Assembly (NCBI GenBank): GCA_027924645.1
Contig: BSBN01000809.1
Location: 46,778,001 to 46,842,000, forward strand
Reading direction: 5' to 3'
From: Cunninghamia lanceolata
Taxonomy: Eukaryota; Streptophyta; Pinopsida; Cupressales; Cupressaceae
DNA: 64,000 bases
Shown here: one piece after another, positions 44,458-56,414 of the stretch
How the letters are laid out: each line of letters opens with the position of its first letter
How positions within the stretch are numbered: position 1 is the first letter of the stretch
Made by a program: the position numbers and the translations under genes
The notes under the pieces: generated by a model
The model's input: only the letters and a program-made list of their open reading frames with translations
Database searches by the model: none
Told to the model about the DNA's origin: nothing

Positions 44458-44879
44458 TCTATTGTTATTTTACCCTTTTGGTATTTCTGAGTCTAATGCT
44501 TTCTAACATTGAATGGCTAATTACATTCATGCACACTTGCATATGGGATGATTGGTATACATTCTTGAGTATTGCAGCCTATAGTATAGTGGGAATTCTA
44601 GCCATGGAAAAAAACTATTTTTTAGTTTGTGGCTATTGATGAGAAGTTTCTAGTTCTCACATGGTCTTCCACTAATGTTACTTTGACCAGATGGATGATT
44701 CTTGCTCAGGTTTATCATTTGTTTAGTTATTGCATCATTGGTATAAAGCTGATTTTGATGATTTCAATTATGGACAGTAGTATGTTGGTGCATGTGGAGG
44801 AAGCTCCCTTACATAATGATGTTAGCAGAGGGTCTCTAGTACTAGTGGGAATTACTCTTTCCATCCTTACGCTAACTTG

Positions 44880-45760
44880 GAGGAGGTCTAGGGAGGTTTG
44901 TGATTGCTATGATGTGTTTCCAACCTACATGCAAGTTGATTTATGCTATGAGGGATTCTCATGGAGGAGATTCAAGGAGGGAGTTCACAAACACTCTAAG
45001 GAATGCATCATCTTCAATCAAATTGAGGTAAAGCATGTACTTTTAGTAAATTTGTTGTAGCCATTGATTACCCCTCACCAAAGTTTGGAAATATGTATAT
45101 GAAGATATTATTGTATGTATTTATGGAGTACATGATGGAAATTTCAATTATGTTGTGAATATATTAAAGGAGTATACCTTCTTTGTAGCTATCCATTTTA
45201 AGTTCAAGGCACATCATGAGGTAGACTCATTTCTTAGAAAGGTGTTGAAGCTTGATGGTTATGTTGAGAATATTGTCAGTAATAAGGATAGCATATTTCC
45301 CAATTCAGTTTTGGGGAGTTGTCTAGTTTGACCTTCTCCCAACTCATGTCTCATGCTAGGGCACAATCACAAATGTGGGTTCAAGTAGAGAAAGGAAGAT
45401 TATTGATGGAAGAAGATTGGAAGTATACTACATGCCAACAGGTAGCACAGAGTAGATGGTGGCACTTTGGAGATTGTTGCTACAAAGCTGCACTTCATGT
45501 GTTGTGGTATGAATGCTGCTGTTGTATTATGCTAATGGATGCTCCACTACGGTACCTTGGCTCCTACAAATCAATCCATGAAGTTGAAATTAACACCTCA
45601 CAAGGCGGGGTAATGTATAGGTCTATTACTATACATTTATGTATTATATATATGATCAACAATGTGAAGATGAAAGAAGTAATTGTTTCAAAAAGATGTA
45701 TTTTCTATTATGGAGGGTACATTGACTATTATAACAGCCCCATAAACTATAAAAATTAGA
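44880..45760 (+). pseudogene. Integrase of element E
   Basis: 'GFSWRRFKEGVHKHSKECII' and 'VKHVLLVNLL' (to 45060) match the zinc-binding part of gypsy integrases. In another frame 'YEDIIVCIYGVHDGNFNYVV' and 'EYTFFVAIHFKFKAHHEV' match the first DDE block, and 'LKLDGYVENIVSNKDSIF' matches the 'LHG.P..IVSDRD..F' block, with the catalytic Asp changed to Asn. The 45319-45759 frame is likely the shifted C-terminal part. Dead enzyme. Confidence 0.7.
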
Positions 45761-46280
45761 TTTATATCATTGGGAGAATTTGTAGGGGTTTCAGGTTTGA
45801 CTTGACATTTGCTAGTGCGTATATACAACTAAAGAGGCAAGTTGTGAAAGGAAGGCTATTGATGGAGAATAAATGGATACATGCTACATACATATTCCTA
45901 GAATGGAAGTGTTGGTTATGCCTTGGTGATTTCTACAACAATGTCACTCATCTTAGATCCACTACCTGAGAGTTTCCAGGATGTTAGGAAGGATGTTGTC
46001 CAAAATTGCATTTGGTAAGTTTATAGAATTTAATTGGAAAGATATGGTTCAAATTTGGATTTGGGGTGAATATGTCAAATATTTGCATGGATATTCTTTT
46101 TGGTTTCATGGCATTGTCACATAGGAATCTAAGTTTTCAAGTTTGCACAATGTTCCTTGCCAAAAGATGTTACACCTCACAGATACGAGATCACTTGGTT
46201 CGATATGCAATTGGACATGTTTCATCATTTTAGCATAAGGAGTATGGAGAATTATGAATGCAATTGCTTGAGGACAAGTA

Positions 46281-46299
46281 ATTTTGGGAAGGGAGGACT
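46281..46299 (+). promoter_or_regulatory. Polypurine tract of element E
   Basis: 'gggaagggaggac' directly before the 3' LTR start TGTCATG. Confidence 0.75.
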
Positions 46300-48575
46300 T
46301 GTCATGTCCCTTTTTTCAAAAATAGTGCTTACTAGAAATAGTAAGTCCTCACTATCCTAAAATAGTAAGTCGAAGGTAACGAGACAACTTCGTAAAATAT
46401 TCTTATTTAATATTTATATTGTTTCGACTCAATATTCATCCCTCGAACAAATAAATATTAAATTAATATATTTTAGTGGTGCTAGCACAAGTGAGGCATG
46501 TGATTTATTATTTTCAAATTAAATTTGGCATAATAGGGAATATTGTTGTTATTGCCTTTCTTGTAACGGACAAATCTGATTTTTGGAATCAAAAGGCAAT
46601 TTTATTGGAAAAATCAATTTCACATGCAAGGTGTTGGGAATTTTTGCACTTCCTTTTGAGCTATGGTATGATAAAAAGAAAAAGCATTTTTCATTTGGGG
46701 ATTATTGTTATTTGAACATTTTTCTTCACAAAGCTATTTAGCTTGGGAATTTCTCAGTGTTGGACCATTGGAGTTGGAACTTGTGGACAAGAGTTTATGA
46801 GTTTCAGGTATTCTGGGGATGGGAGGCCTTGGATTATAGAGGGCAATCTCATCCATAGGTTGCATTTGTGCTAAAAGATTCAGAGGAGATTGATAATTTT
46901 CAATATTAGGGTTTTGTAGGTGTCTGTAGATGTTGTTTTAGTGTTTTTTGGAGCATTGTATGTTGTTTTTGTGTAGCACATGGATAGCTATGTTTTTGTT
47001 TCTACACATCCATCCTAGGCATAAGAGATCAACTCTATCAGTTTGAGTTGGGTTTACGATGTTTCAGCAGTACTAGCAGTGTTTATTTTCATAGTTGTAG
47101 TTGCCTTTTTGTGTATTTGTGGTTGCATGTCATTGTAGAAGTTGTATTTCATCTATTTCAGAGGTCTATATCAGATTGGAGAAGTTGGGTATTGATGGTT
47201 TGATCTCAAGAAGTGATGCATGTGTAGTATCTAGGTGTTGAAATACACATTGTGTACTCTAGTTTGTGTGCAGTTTGCAGTTGGTGTTGTGGGTAATATT
47301 GCAGAAGTTTGCTAATGAGTGTTGTAGGTGATCATTGATGTTTTTGATTAAGGTAAGCAAGAAAAAGGGTCCTGATCCCATTACAAGCAAGCCCCAGGGC
47401 TGAACAAGCAAGCCCAAACAAACCAGAAACAATAGAATGACAACACATGCACAACACCCAGCTGGAAAAAGCAACAACAAGGATCTACACAACACTAGAT
47501 CCCAATCTAGAAAACCTAACTCCCTTGACTGTAGGGTGCAAAGCAGCCATAGAATGAGAAAGTCCTTTCTTCTTTCATTGAACCACTGTCAGGAAAGCTT
47601 AGAGTCAAAATCTACAAAACGAGGACTCACGGTGAACCTTAGCAGATGCCAAAGCCATAGAATCCACATGTAGGGAAGTTGAGCCAGAAGTAGGCAAAAC
47701 TGAAGAAGAAGAACCTAGAACGAAAGAAGTAGTAGTCTGGCCCGGAGCTAGAGGAGCCAACATGTGAGCAGAGATATGATCAGAAGAGTCCAAAGAGTGC
47801 GTGGGGATCTCAGCAACAGCCGCCACTACACTCTCATTAACAGTTCCAATAGGGTGCTCATTATCCTCAGAGGACTCATCCTCCTGAGATGAACCATCCT
47901 CCTAGGAAGCACTGATAGTCAAGTGATCCAGGAGAGCATCCTTCCACCAATTTGTAATGCCCTTGTGGCGTGAGAGAGGACAACTAGAGGCCAAATGACC
48001 CATAGAAAAATAATGCCTGCATCTAAATGGGATAACCTCATAATCTAATAGTTGTTTCTAGGGCCTTTCCCCTACCAACAAAACCACATCTCCATGAAAA
48101 GGTTTGGTGATGTCAATATCCACTAGGATGCAAGCTACCGTGGAATGTCCCATGAAAGAGGTAGTAAAATCAACCTTTAGGAAATGACTGATAGATGATC
48201 ATTGATGTTATTCCTACCATATCAGATCAGATTTTGTATATTTCCTATGGGAAAATCAAACTATGTCAATTTATGACATTTGCAATGATATTCGATGTAA
48301 ACAAGATACATAGTTTTGTGAGTTTTGCATAGTTTTTGGTTGTATAAGTTCATAGTGTTTGCTAATGTTGTTAATTAGTGTCTCAGATCTGATTCCATGT
48401 TATTTCCATTAGGAAACTCAAATAATAACTTTCTGGAGTGTTTCAATTGATTTGGTGTGTTGTTCTGTGTGAGACTAGTTGACTAGTTTTGATGAAATTT
48501 GTCTTTTTAAAATATCTTGCAAATTTATGTTTCAGATTTGAAATTTATGATTAAAATCAGTTAATGGACATTTCA
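46300..48575 (+). repeat. 3' LTR of element E, interrupted
   Basis: Homologous to the 5' LTR from 46300 to about 47225 and again from about 48470 ('gactagttttgatgaaattt') to 48575. The 1.2 kb between is a LINE fragment plus about 350 bp without counterpart in the 5' LTR. Confidence 0.82.
47343..48196 (-). mobile_element. LINE ORF1 fragment inside the 3' LTR of E
   Basis: Minus strand (about 48175-47960) reads 'CILVDIDITKPFHGDVVLLV', 'YEVIPFRCRHYFSMGHLASS' and 'CPLSRHKG', the zinc knuckle and preceding domain of plant LINE ORF1; the second Cys of the knuckle is Tyr. An acidic Ser-rich tail follows (frame 47826-47605). GATCATTGATGTT stands on both sides (47330-47342, 48197-48209), like a target duplication. 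Confidence 0.65.
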
Positions 48576-48762
48576 AATATATAACTCCTAAAACATTGGA
48601 CATCTTCATTATGACAGATTCCATGACAATATTAATGGGGGAGTAACAAATGAGGAGTTATAATTGGTAATTATGGTAAGAAGGGGAATTAATGAATTTG
48701 CAATTAGTAGTATCTCCATTATGACAGTTGCAAGTGGGGCATCTTTACTAGAAAGAAATAAA

Positions 48763-49726
48763 TGTTGGATTAATTGTCATTGATGTCAAAGGATATCGAA
48801 GGGCAAGCGAGATCATTGAAGAAGTCGATGTCATATCGTCAAAATTCGATGAAGTTTGGCACCCCAATTTATGGCACCCATGTTGGTGACATCACCCATT
48901 TAAATCGCCACATCTTGTGATATTGCTATGTTAAATTCAAGTTATATTTAATTATTTTGTGTGCAACCTCTCTATGAATTCATCGCCCCATGTTCATGAT
49001 TGAAATGTAAATAAAATAAATTTATTTATTCTATTTTATGAGGGTCGATCCCTCATGTTTGGCGCCCCACTTTATGGCTTAAAAATTGCAAATAAATCAT
49101 TTATTATGGGGTTGACCCCTTAATGAGGTGCACCCATATGATGACAAATTTGTCCCACTTAAGGAGTGTTATGAAGAGATGCATATTAATAGAGAGTTGC
49201 CCTCCCTTTGCCAAGCAGTGCATCCATTCAAGAAGTCACCTTATTTGGTGAAGGTATAAAAGAAGTTTGTGGAATGTGGAGTAGTGTGCACGTGGAGTGA
49301 AAAAGATGTATCATATACAGTAGTAGATTTGTGTGTGGAAGAATATAACAGAAGATCATTCTAATGCAGATTTTTGAAGGAAATTTATCGAGAAGACAGA
49401 CTTTGTTGTGTAAGAGGTTGGTGCCTCTCAATTGAAGAGATTGGTGTCTCTTACTAAGTTGGTGCTTAGTTTTGGGATTGGTGTCTCCAGTGGATTGATG
49501 CCTACAAAATTTTTATAAAGAAGCAGTTTATTTTATGGTTGGATTTGGACAGTAGATCCAAGCATTCCCTTATCCATGGTTTTCTCCCGAAAGGGTTTCC
49601 ACATAAATCTTGTGTTCTTAATTGTTAATGTTGTGGAATTGATTTATTGTGAATGTTAATTTGAAAAAGTAAAAGATAGTCTTATACTGATTCACCCCCC
49701 CTCTCAGTATAAGCGTGTGCTCATCA
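48763..49726 (+). repeat. Candidate solo LTR (copia-like)
   Basis: Begins TGTTGGATTAATTGTC and ends near 'cactcccctctcagt'-like 'ttcaccccccctctcagta' plus 'gctcatca', an end typical of plant copia LTRs. TATA-like 'ggtataaaag' near 49250. Flanks ATAAA and ATAAC agree in four of five bases. Ends are not well inverted, so the borders are uncertain. Confidence 0.4.
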
Positions 49727-49731
49727 ATAAC

Positions 49732-50189
49732 TAGATGGAAGAAATGAGTTTATGACAACCAATTTTGTGGGCCTAATTTAGGAGAAAATCTTGTTTCAAT
49801 TAAATAGTATTATTTTATAAAGATACGAGGTATTAGAATTTGGGCCCTCTTATTTCTATTTATACTAAGCTACAACAGAAGAGCCCAACTTGGAGGGAGA
49901 AGTAGAGATATAGAATGATCACTACAACACAGATAGTGAGGAAGTTCTAGAAGCCTGGTTGAGAGAAGAACCATAACTAAAGATGTGTAAAATGGTTAGT
50001 TACCAAAGCATATTTATGATTAAGAGTGGCAAGGAAGACATACCCCTGTTGGTGCCTGCATGAGCAGTCAAGTTTCAAGCATATAAACATGCAGGCACCC
50101 TCCCAAAAAATCTAAAAAAAGGTTCTAAGTCTTTGGGCCTCCTCAACATTTTTCAACTGCATCATCATTTTTTCTTTGGGAGGAGGTCA
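49732..50189. other. Spacer, nothing recognised
   Basis: Stops in all frames. The sequence just after the candidate LTR resembles the DNA before element E ('gggcccaattt'-type phrases), so it may be the same older host element. Confidence 0.35.
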
Positions 50190-51300
50190 TCATCATCATC
50201 ATGTTTCCAAACATCACCCTGATATTTCTTACGAGGGTCATATTTCACACCAACCTGATCTTCTGCCCGCGGGGTGATATTTAACATCGGGTGATCTTAG
50301 TTAAGATCATCCTGATGTTGTTATTACTAGGTTTCAAGTATGACCCGATATTCTGCAGGGTCATCATATTTGAATATCGGGTGATCTTTGTTAAGATCAC
50401 CCCGATGTTATTTTATCACCTTATGTTTGTTCTTGCATCATGATGATGTTGGTGTCAGGGAGATATCCACCTGTCGGCTTCATGCATTGTCCAGTGGGGG
50501 TGATCATTTCAAATATTCGTCATATTCATATATCACCCTAATCTTACAATGGAGCTACAGTGCAGCATGATATTTGTGCATGGGGGTGATATTTCCACTT
50601 ATCCGGTTATCTTTTGAATATCATCCTCATGCCAACATAATGATGACGTCATCCAGGCTCGACGGGGTCATACTTCAAGTTTTCAATCTGACCCAACATT
50701 GTGATGTGATGCTGATGTCATTCTTATGACAGGGTGATATCCACTTTTCTGCCTGTCTGCATCATGATATTTCTGAAGGGGGGGTGATATTTTCATATCC
50801 GAATATCACCTCGATGTATGAATATGGTGGTGATGTCATTAGGATCCGGGGGGTCATATTTCTAACACTAGTCATCTTGTGGGATCCCTCGATATTTGCA
50901 AATATGACGATGATGTCATCCGAATATGAGGAGGTGCGCGATAGGCAGATATGCTAATGACATCAGCAAGATATGACGGTGACGTCATCAATATTTTTGT
51001 GGACATGCAGGATGTTCATCGGCCAGATGTTTTGTATCGGCTAAGCAGGAGGATCTTCCTCCGATGCATCAGGTTGTGCTGATGAAGGTGAATATCAGGT
51101 TGATATTTCATGTGAAGGTAAGGTTGGTCATCAGGCTGATATTCAAACATCAGGGTGATATTTTATATCAGGTGATGTGGACAGCATGATACTTTCCCGT
51201 AGGGTGATATTTTTTGCGGGGTGATATTTCACATCGGGGTGATGTGAATTATCAGGGTGAGCTCAGCAGGTGATGCTGATGTCAGGGTGATATTTCGAGC
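50190..51300. repeat. Array of degenerate GGGTGATATT motifs in both orientations
   Basis: More than 15 copies of 'gggtgatatt' or its reverse 'aatatcaccc' with variants, for example near 50273, 50581, 50728, 50779, 51155, 51200, 51220 and 51285. Perfect hairpins form where opposite copies meet (GGGTGATCT..AGATCACCC at about 50379-50403). TGACGTCA palindromes lie at 50644-50651 and 50980-50987. No coding frame. Confidence 0.72.
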
Positions 51301-53220
51301 AATAGGATATCATGTTGGAGGATGATGATGATGAAGGTCTTATACTAGGTGCCGTCAGGAGCAAAATCACCGACATCATATGTGCTCGCGGCCTAGTATA
51401 TAAAGTGTTAAGGAGGTTGCCGCGGGGTGCATGTGGGATAATTAGATCCTGCATGATTTGAAATATTAGGATGATACATTTTGGCAGGAAAGGTTTGCGA
51501 TGCACAGTATTCTGCATTTCCCAAGGTCACGAATTGGTACGCCATTAATGGCGGTTGTTGCAGTGGTATGGGCGATGGCGTGAATGGTCAAACTGCCTGA
51601 TTGATGATGTGAATCCCTAGGCAGCGGTGCAAGGCTCGAGAACCTCTCCTATCCCTTCCCCTACCTACTGCATTCAATGCGATGAGCACCATTTTCTCAA
51701 TGTACTGTATCTGGCAAATTTTGAGTTTGCCTGGTGGTTAATGTTGAGTACCTTCTTGCTGTATATAGCAGGCTGTGCTACTCATTTGTAGGTTGTGAAG
51801 GTCTGGGCATATTTTTTGTGTAAATAATGAAAGACAGGGCATGACCCTGGTTGTTTGATCCCATTTTGGAGTTTATGAGTTGCAATATGAATGTATTTTG
51901 CATATATGTTCAGTTTCAGTGTTGATTTATATGAAAAATGCTTATTGCATGTGTCTATCTGCTTGTCTCCATTTGCTGCATGTCATCCTTCTTTTGAATC
52001 TAGTTGCTAAGGGTTTCATAGATTCTAGGGTATAGATATCTATACTGCATGCTTGATCTGCAACTTCCATTCAAGAAGTGGATTAAACTGTTTTAGGTCA
52101 ATGCATGGAGAAGGTTGCATGTCAGCAGGGATATCTGTAAGTAGAGGCAATTAGATACCCATTCTTGGGTGATGTTTGTAAGGCAAGCATCAGTCCAACC
52201 CCCTGAAACTTGAGTGAAAGTTGCAAACCATCTGTTGTATATGTCTAGTTGACTCCTTGCCCAATGGATAGGCACTAGTCTGCTCCTGGGTCAGTAGTTA
52301 TGAGCCAAAGCCCCTTGTCTTGCATCCAGGACATTATGTCCACCCATTTCATCACTTCAACCTATTAGTTGTAGGAGTAGGATTAGGAACCCCCTGCATG
52401 CTCTCATACCCACCAGACAAATATGTCCAAGAATGTTGCCAACCTTGTGATCTACCATGCAGATCTTGGTCCAGACATGAGAGTATTCTGCCTGTTGTTG
52501 TCAAGTTAGATCTTTCTATCATTGAGCTAGTCAAGGTTACATCTTTAGCTATAGGGATACCCCCCTTAGTGCAGCAGAACCAGAAGTGAAGGGGAGGAGC
52601 TCACGCAACCTCCTGTATTAGTTGGCTAAATCTGCCCGTGCATTAGAACTGGCAAACCCTAATGATGATTCAGAAGAAAAAACCAACAACCCCAATCCTC
52701 TGCATTTCATCAAAAGTCACAGTAGATCACTTGCAACACATTTAGGAAGGACAAGGAGGTTATATCTCAGAAATTTCACTAAATGAAGTAAGGGAGCAGA
52801 GAAATTGACATACCAAGATGACTAAGTTCCCAACGATACAAACATGACAGCCACAGGCAAAGAGGAAGAAGAAAATGGAAAAGATACATGGAAAACAATG
52901 TGGAGAGGTTCTTTCAGATGCCAAACCACCATATCATCAATCTCCAGAAGAAAGAAACTGATTGTGGAGGGATTCCACCATTGTACCATAGTGTATGATA
53001 GACTATTTACTAACAAGAGACATAACTTAAAACACAAAAAACAAAGATATAATATAAAAAAAAATATAGGGAAAGTAGAGAAAAAATAGGGCAAAAAGTT
53101 GGGGTATTTAACCCTAATTGGGCATTACAAACCTCACTTTGCATTCAAACTTTGGCGAATTTGGAGCTCAGGGAGAAATACAATGACGAACAAAATAGTG
53201 AAGAGTGCAAGATTGCAGAT
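51301..53220. other. Probable leader/LTR DNA of element F, no gene recognised
   Basis: A TATA-like 'ctagtatataaagtg' lies near 51395 and 'aaataatgaaag' near 51825, which would fit an LTR promoter and RNA end. No primer site or matching 3' copy was found. Open frames at 52320-52589 and 52844-53089 have no known motif. Confidence 0.35.
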
Positions 53221-53229
53221 AAGCAGAAA

Positions 53230-54423
53230 ATAAACAATGGCTACCCTTAAGCTGATTGATTTCACACACAAGCCAAGGCCGAAGTTCAAGAAATACCCAT
53301 GGAAAGCCCTATAAGTGGATAAAGTCAGTGCATTCTCACAGGTGCCACAGATGTGGTTTACACAGAGGATGTGAGGAAGTACAATCACAACACTTTGGCT
53401 GAGACTGACCACATGAAATTTGAGGAGTTAAGGAAGACATTGATGGGAGACAGAGGGGTATATGCCTGAGTATGTAAATATACCAGTGAAAAGATTGGAT
53501 GTGTGGAAGAATTATCTCGACTTCACGGACGCACATGAATGGGTAAGAATCATTCTTAGTTGAACCCATGATGAATTTATATATTTGGACAAACCATACC
53601 AAATCATGGAGGCCATTAGGGTAGTAACAGGGTCAAGCATTGTGGGACCCTTACCAATGATGAAGGCAATCAGAACTGATCAAGTCAATTGATGGGAGCA
53701 ATAACCTATGGAAGAAATATGCATGTGAAAGAGATAACAAATGCTGGAGTCAGATATGCCGCCATAGGCATTGCCTACAAAGTATACTATGCTAACTGAG
53801 AGGGTTCGGTCATGGCCATTGCTATTCACACTGCCTATCAAATGGTGAAAGAGGGCAAAGATTTTGATCTATGCGAGGTAATGCGACACAACAACTGATG
53901 GAGAACTTACAGAAGATCAAGGATTCCACATATAACTTCTGGTATGGTACTTTGATTCTTTGCCTTACATTTTATTTCTTGAATGAATTACTGGGGTTTA
54001 AGGGGAAACACTAGCACCAAAATATACTGGTAGGGTTAGAAGTAAAAAGATATAGCTAAGTTTAAGGACACAAAAGCATATAGTTTCGCATATCGGGGTT
54101 TATTTAAAACCCTAATAGAAGAGATGAGGGAAAAGGAAATAATCCCTTATGGACTTGTGAAGCAATATATTAACCACATTATCTTTTTGCTGGACAAGGA
54201 TTTCACTTACACGGAATCAATTGAGCCAAGAACAACATGGGTAACCCAATTGCCCTATGAGATAACTGTGGCAGAGGCTAAAGCTTATGCCCAAAATCTA
54301 CTTAGTAAACTTGAGGATACAAGTGTGGAAATATTTAGCAATTATACAAAAGTAATGGATAAGAAACATAAAAAGAATGAGGTAGAATACTTGCAAAAGC
54401 ATAGAGATAAGTTGCAAAGATAG
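53230..54423 (+). pseudogene. N-terminal part of long non-pol ORF, element F
   Basis: Readable across frames from ATG near 53239: 'MATLKLIDFTHKPRPKFKKY', 'KYNHNTLAETDHMKFEELRK', 'YVNIPVKRLDVWKNYLDFTD', 'YQIMEAIRVVTGSSIVGPLP', then an open 54124-54423 frame ('LVKQYINHIIFLLDKDF', 'EITVAEAKAYAQNLLSKL'). About 400 residues, mostly helical by appearance, with no zinc knuckle or catalytic motif. Similar overall plan to the ORF of D: globular start, then basic, then acidic coiled coil. Family not recognised. Confidence 0.5.
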
Positions 54424-56380
54424 TGGGGAGTTCCAGAAAAGGGAACCACCTCAGATTTGAAACCTTTCACATTAGCTCCCCTACCCAACAAGGAGGCTTC
54501 TACAATAAGATCATAAATAACTACATCTCAGGCTCCATCATCATCAACAATATCATCCAGAGGAAGGGTAACATCAAAGGTATTGACATGGATGAAGAAG
54601 AATACACAAAACAAGGCTCCCCAACAGAAGCAACAAGCAAAACGAAAGAAAACCTAGACCATGCCTGAGGTGATTGAATCTGAAGAAGAGGGTGAAGAAC
54701 AAGAATCAAATTTGAAGAGAAGGAAATGAGGACAATAGACACTGCAAGAAGAACCAATAGAACAACCAATAGAGGAACTGACACAAAAGCTCTACAAAAT
54801 GGATGCATTGCTAAATGCCATGGAAAATATAGGTATGGTAAAAGAAACTACTAATTTATATGATGATTCATATGAGGAAAACAAACAAATAATAGTTCAA
54901 TCCATGATCCATTAAATGAGGGATAAAGTGAACACATTAGATGAGGTAATAGATAGATTTCCAGAGAGCTTGATAGAAGCATTGAGGCAAAGAAGAAATA
55001 AGGCACTCTAATTGGAGGAAGAAATAAGACATAATGCCAGTGATAAGTTCACTGACACATTGTCATCGGAGGAGAAGAATGAATTAATACAACTACAAGC
55101 CATGGAGTTGAGAAGAAAACAAAGAGTATAGACACACTCATGGGTAAAAATAAGAAGGAAAAGGAGAATTTACAAAAAGAAATTGAAGAAGTGACAGCAA
55201 AGCTATATTAGTCTATTGAAACAACAAGAATAACAATCGATACCATCACCTCTGCACAACACTTAAATACCTGTAGAGGGACAAGACATAACAGAGGCAA
55301 GTCAAGAGAAAAGTCATCCAAAAAAATTCTACACAAGGAGTACCTCCTCTGAAGAACATAAGGATGAGGGAGAGGAATACACAACAACAAGTAAACCCGC
55401 AAACATAGAATGCAGAGAATAAAGGAGGAAAGGGGAACAAAAAGAACAAAGAGGATCAAATCAAGTGGAAAATCCAAAAGCCTCTTCTTCTTCAATTGAA
55501 TCCAATAAGGAGTTTTTGGAGCAACACAAGTAGATAACACCCATTGTAACTCCATAATTTCTAGAATTACCAGTTGTAGAAAGGCAAGTAAATCTAGCTG
55601 GAATATCTCCCTTACAGAAGCTGTAGTTAGGAGATTGCTTCCACTCCTCAACAAGAGCAAAAATCTTGAAACAACATGTAGAGGGAAGTGAATTACTTCA
55701 AGAGCTAGTGAACACATTGGCAAAGGAGATGTCAGAGACAGCAAGGGATGCTACTTTACCCTTGTCGGAGAAGTTGAAACAACTAACACCAAGATTTAAG
55801 GAGTATTCTAACAAGCTAGAGAAGAAAATCACATAGCAACTTAATAAGAAAAGGTTTGTGGAGATGACGAATAAGTGTGCCAAGGTACACACTCAATTGG
55901 AGACACAAATAAAGAATATACAATAGAGCATTGCGGAGAAAAATATTCTTTACCAATTTGTTGACAATGGCCATAGTCCACTAAAGCAATAAAAGATCAA
56001 ATGGATGCTCTAGAATTATAAATAACAAAAGTGGCAGCCTAGTATGATCCCTTGATTGATAAGGATGGAGTAATAAGGGCACAAGTAGAGACACTCCATA
56101 ACCAGCATCAATAGCTCTAGGACCAGAGAGACTAAATAAGGAGTCAAATAAAGTAGTTAAGGAACATAAGACTGGCTAATTTGATTTGAAGTTTTGTAGA
56201 GGCTAAGAAGACTACACAAGCAATACAGATACTGACAACTATAGGAGAAGCAAAGGTCACATATATCAAGATAGAAGGACAAATAATACTATTGTCTAAG
56301 GCCAAGAAACAATAGGATAGCAGTTTGGCACAGTTGAAACAGATCTACAAGAACATCTTACCTGGAAACTAATTTTGCAT
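54424..56380 (+). pseudogene. C-terminal coiled-coil part of long ORF, element F
   Basis: Lys/Gln/Glu-rich sequence with frequent stops. A basic patch 'KQQAKRKKT' (nuclear-signal-like) precedes 'MPEVIESEEEGEEQESNLKR' and heptad-like segments ('EELTQKLYKMDALLNAMENI', 'RDKVNTLDEVIDRFPESLI'). It ends at a TAA near 56371, about 30 bases before the polypurine tract. Minus-strand frames over this region (such as 55208-55744) are shadows of the biased composition. Confidence 0.45.
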
Positions 56381-56404
56381 GTCTTGACGACAACACATAG
56401 TTTT

Positions 56405-56414
56405 GAAGGGGGGA
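56405..56414 (+). promoter_or_regulatory. Polypurine tract of element F
   Basis: GAAGGGGGGA, followed at once by TGATGCTAGC, the likely start of an LTR. Confidence 0.6.

Larger units (their letters stand above)
41876..48575 (+). mobile_element. Element E: Ty3/gypsy retrotransposon, heavily decayed
   Basis: LTRs at 41876-42931 and 46300-48575 share long stretches (starting TGTCATGTCCC). An iMet primer site is at 42934 and a polypurine tract just before 46300. Exact AATAT duplications lie at 41871-41875 and 48576-48580. The internal 3.4 kb holds a gag-position ORF and a decayed integrase. The 3' LTR is lengthened by a LINE fragment and extra sequence. Confidence 0.88.

Noticed and set aside
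54521..55892. Long minus-strand frames (up to 178 codons), hydrophobic
   Set aside because: They are shadows of the A-rich, Lys/Glu-coding plus strand of element F; Leu/Phe/Ser richness is expected from the composition.
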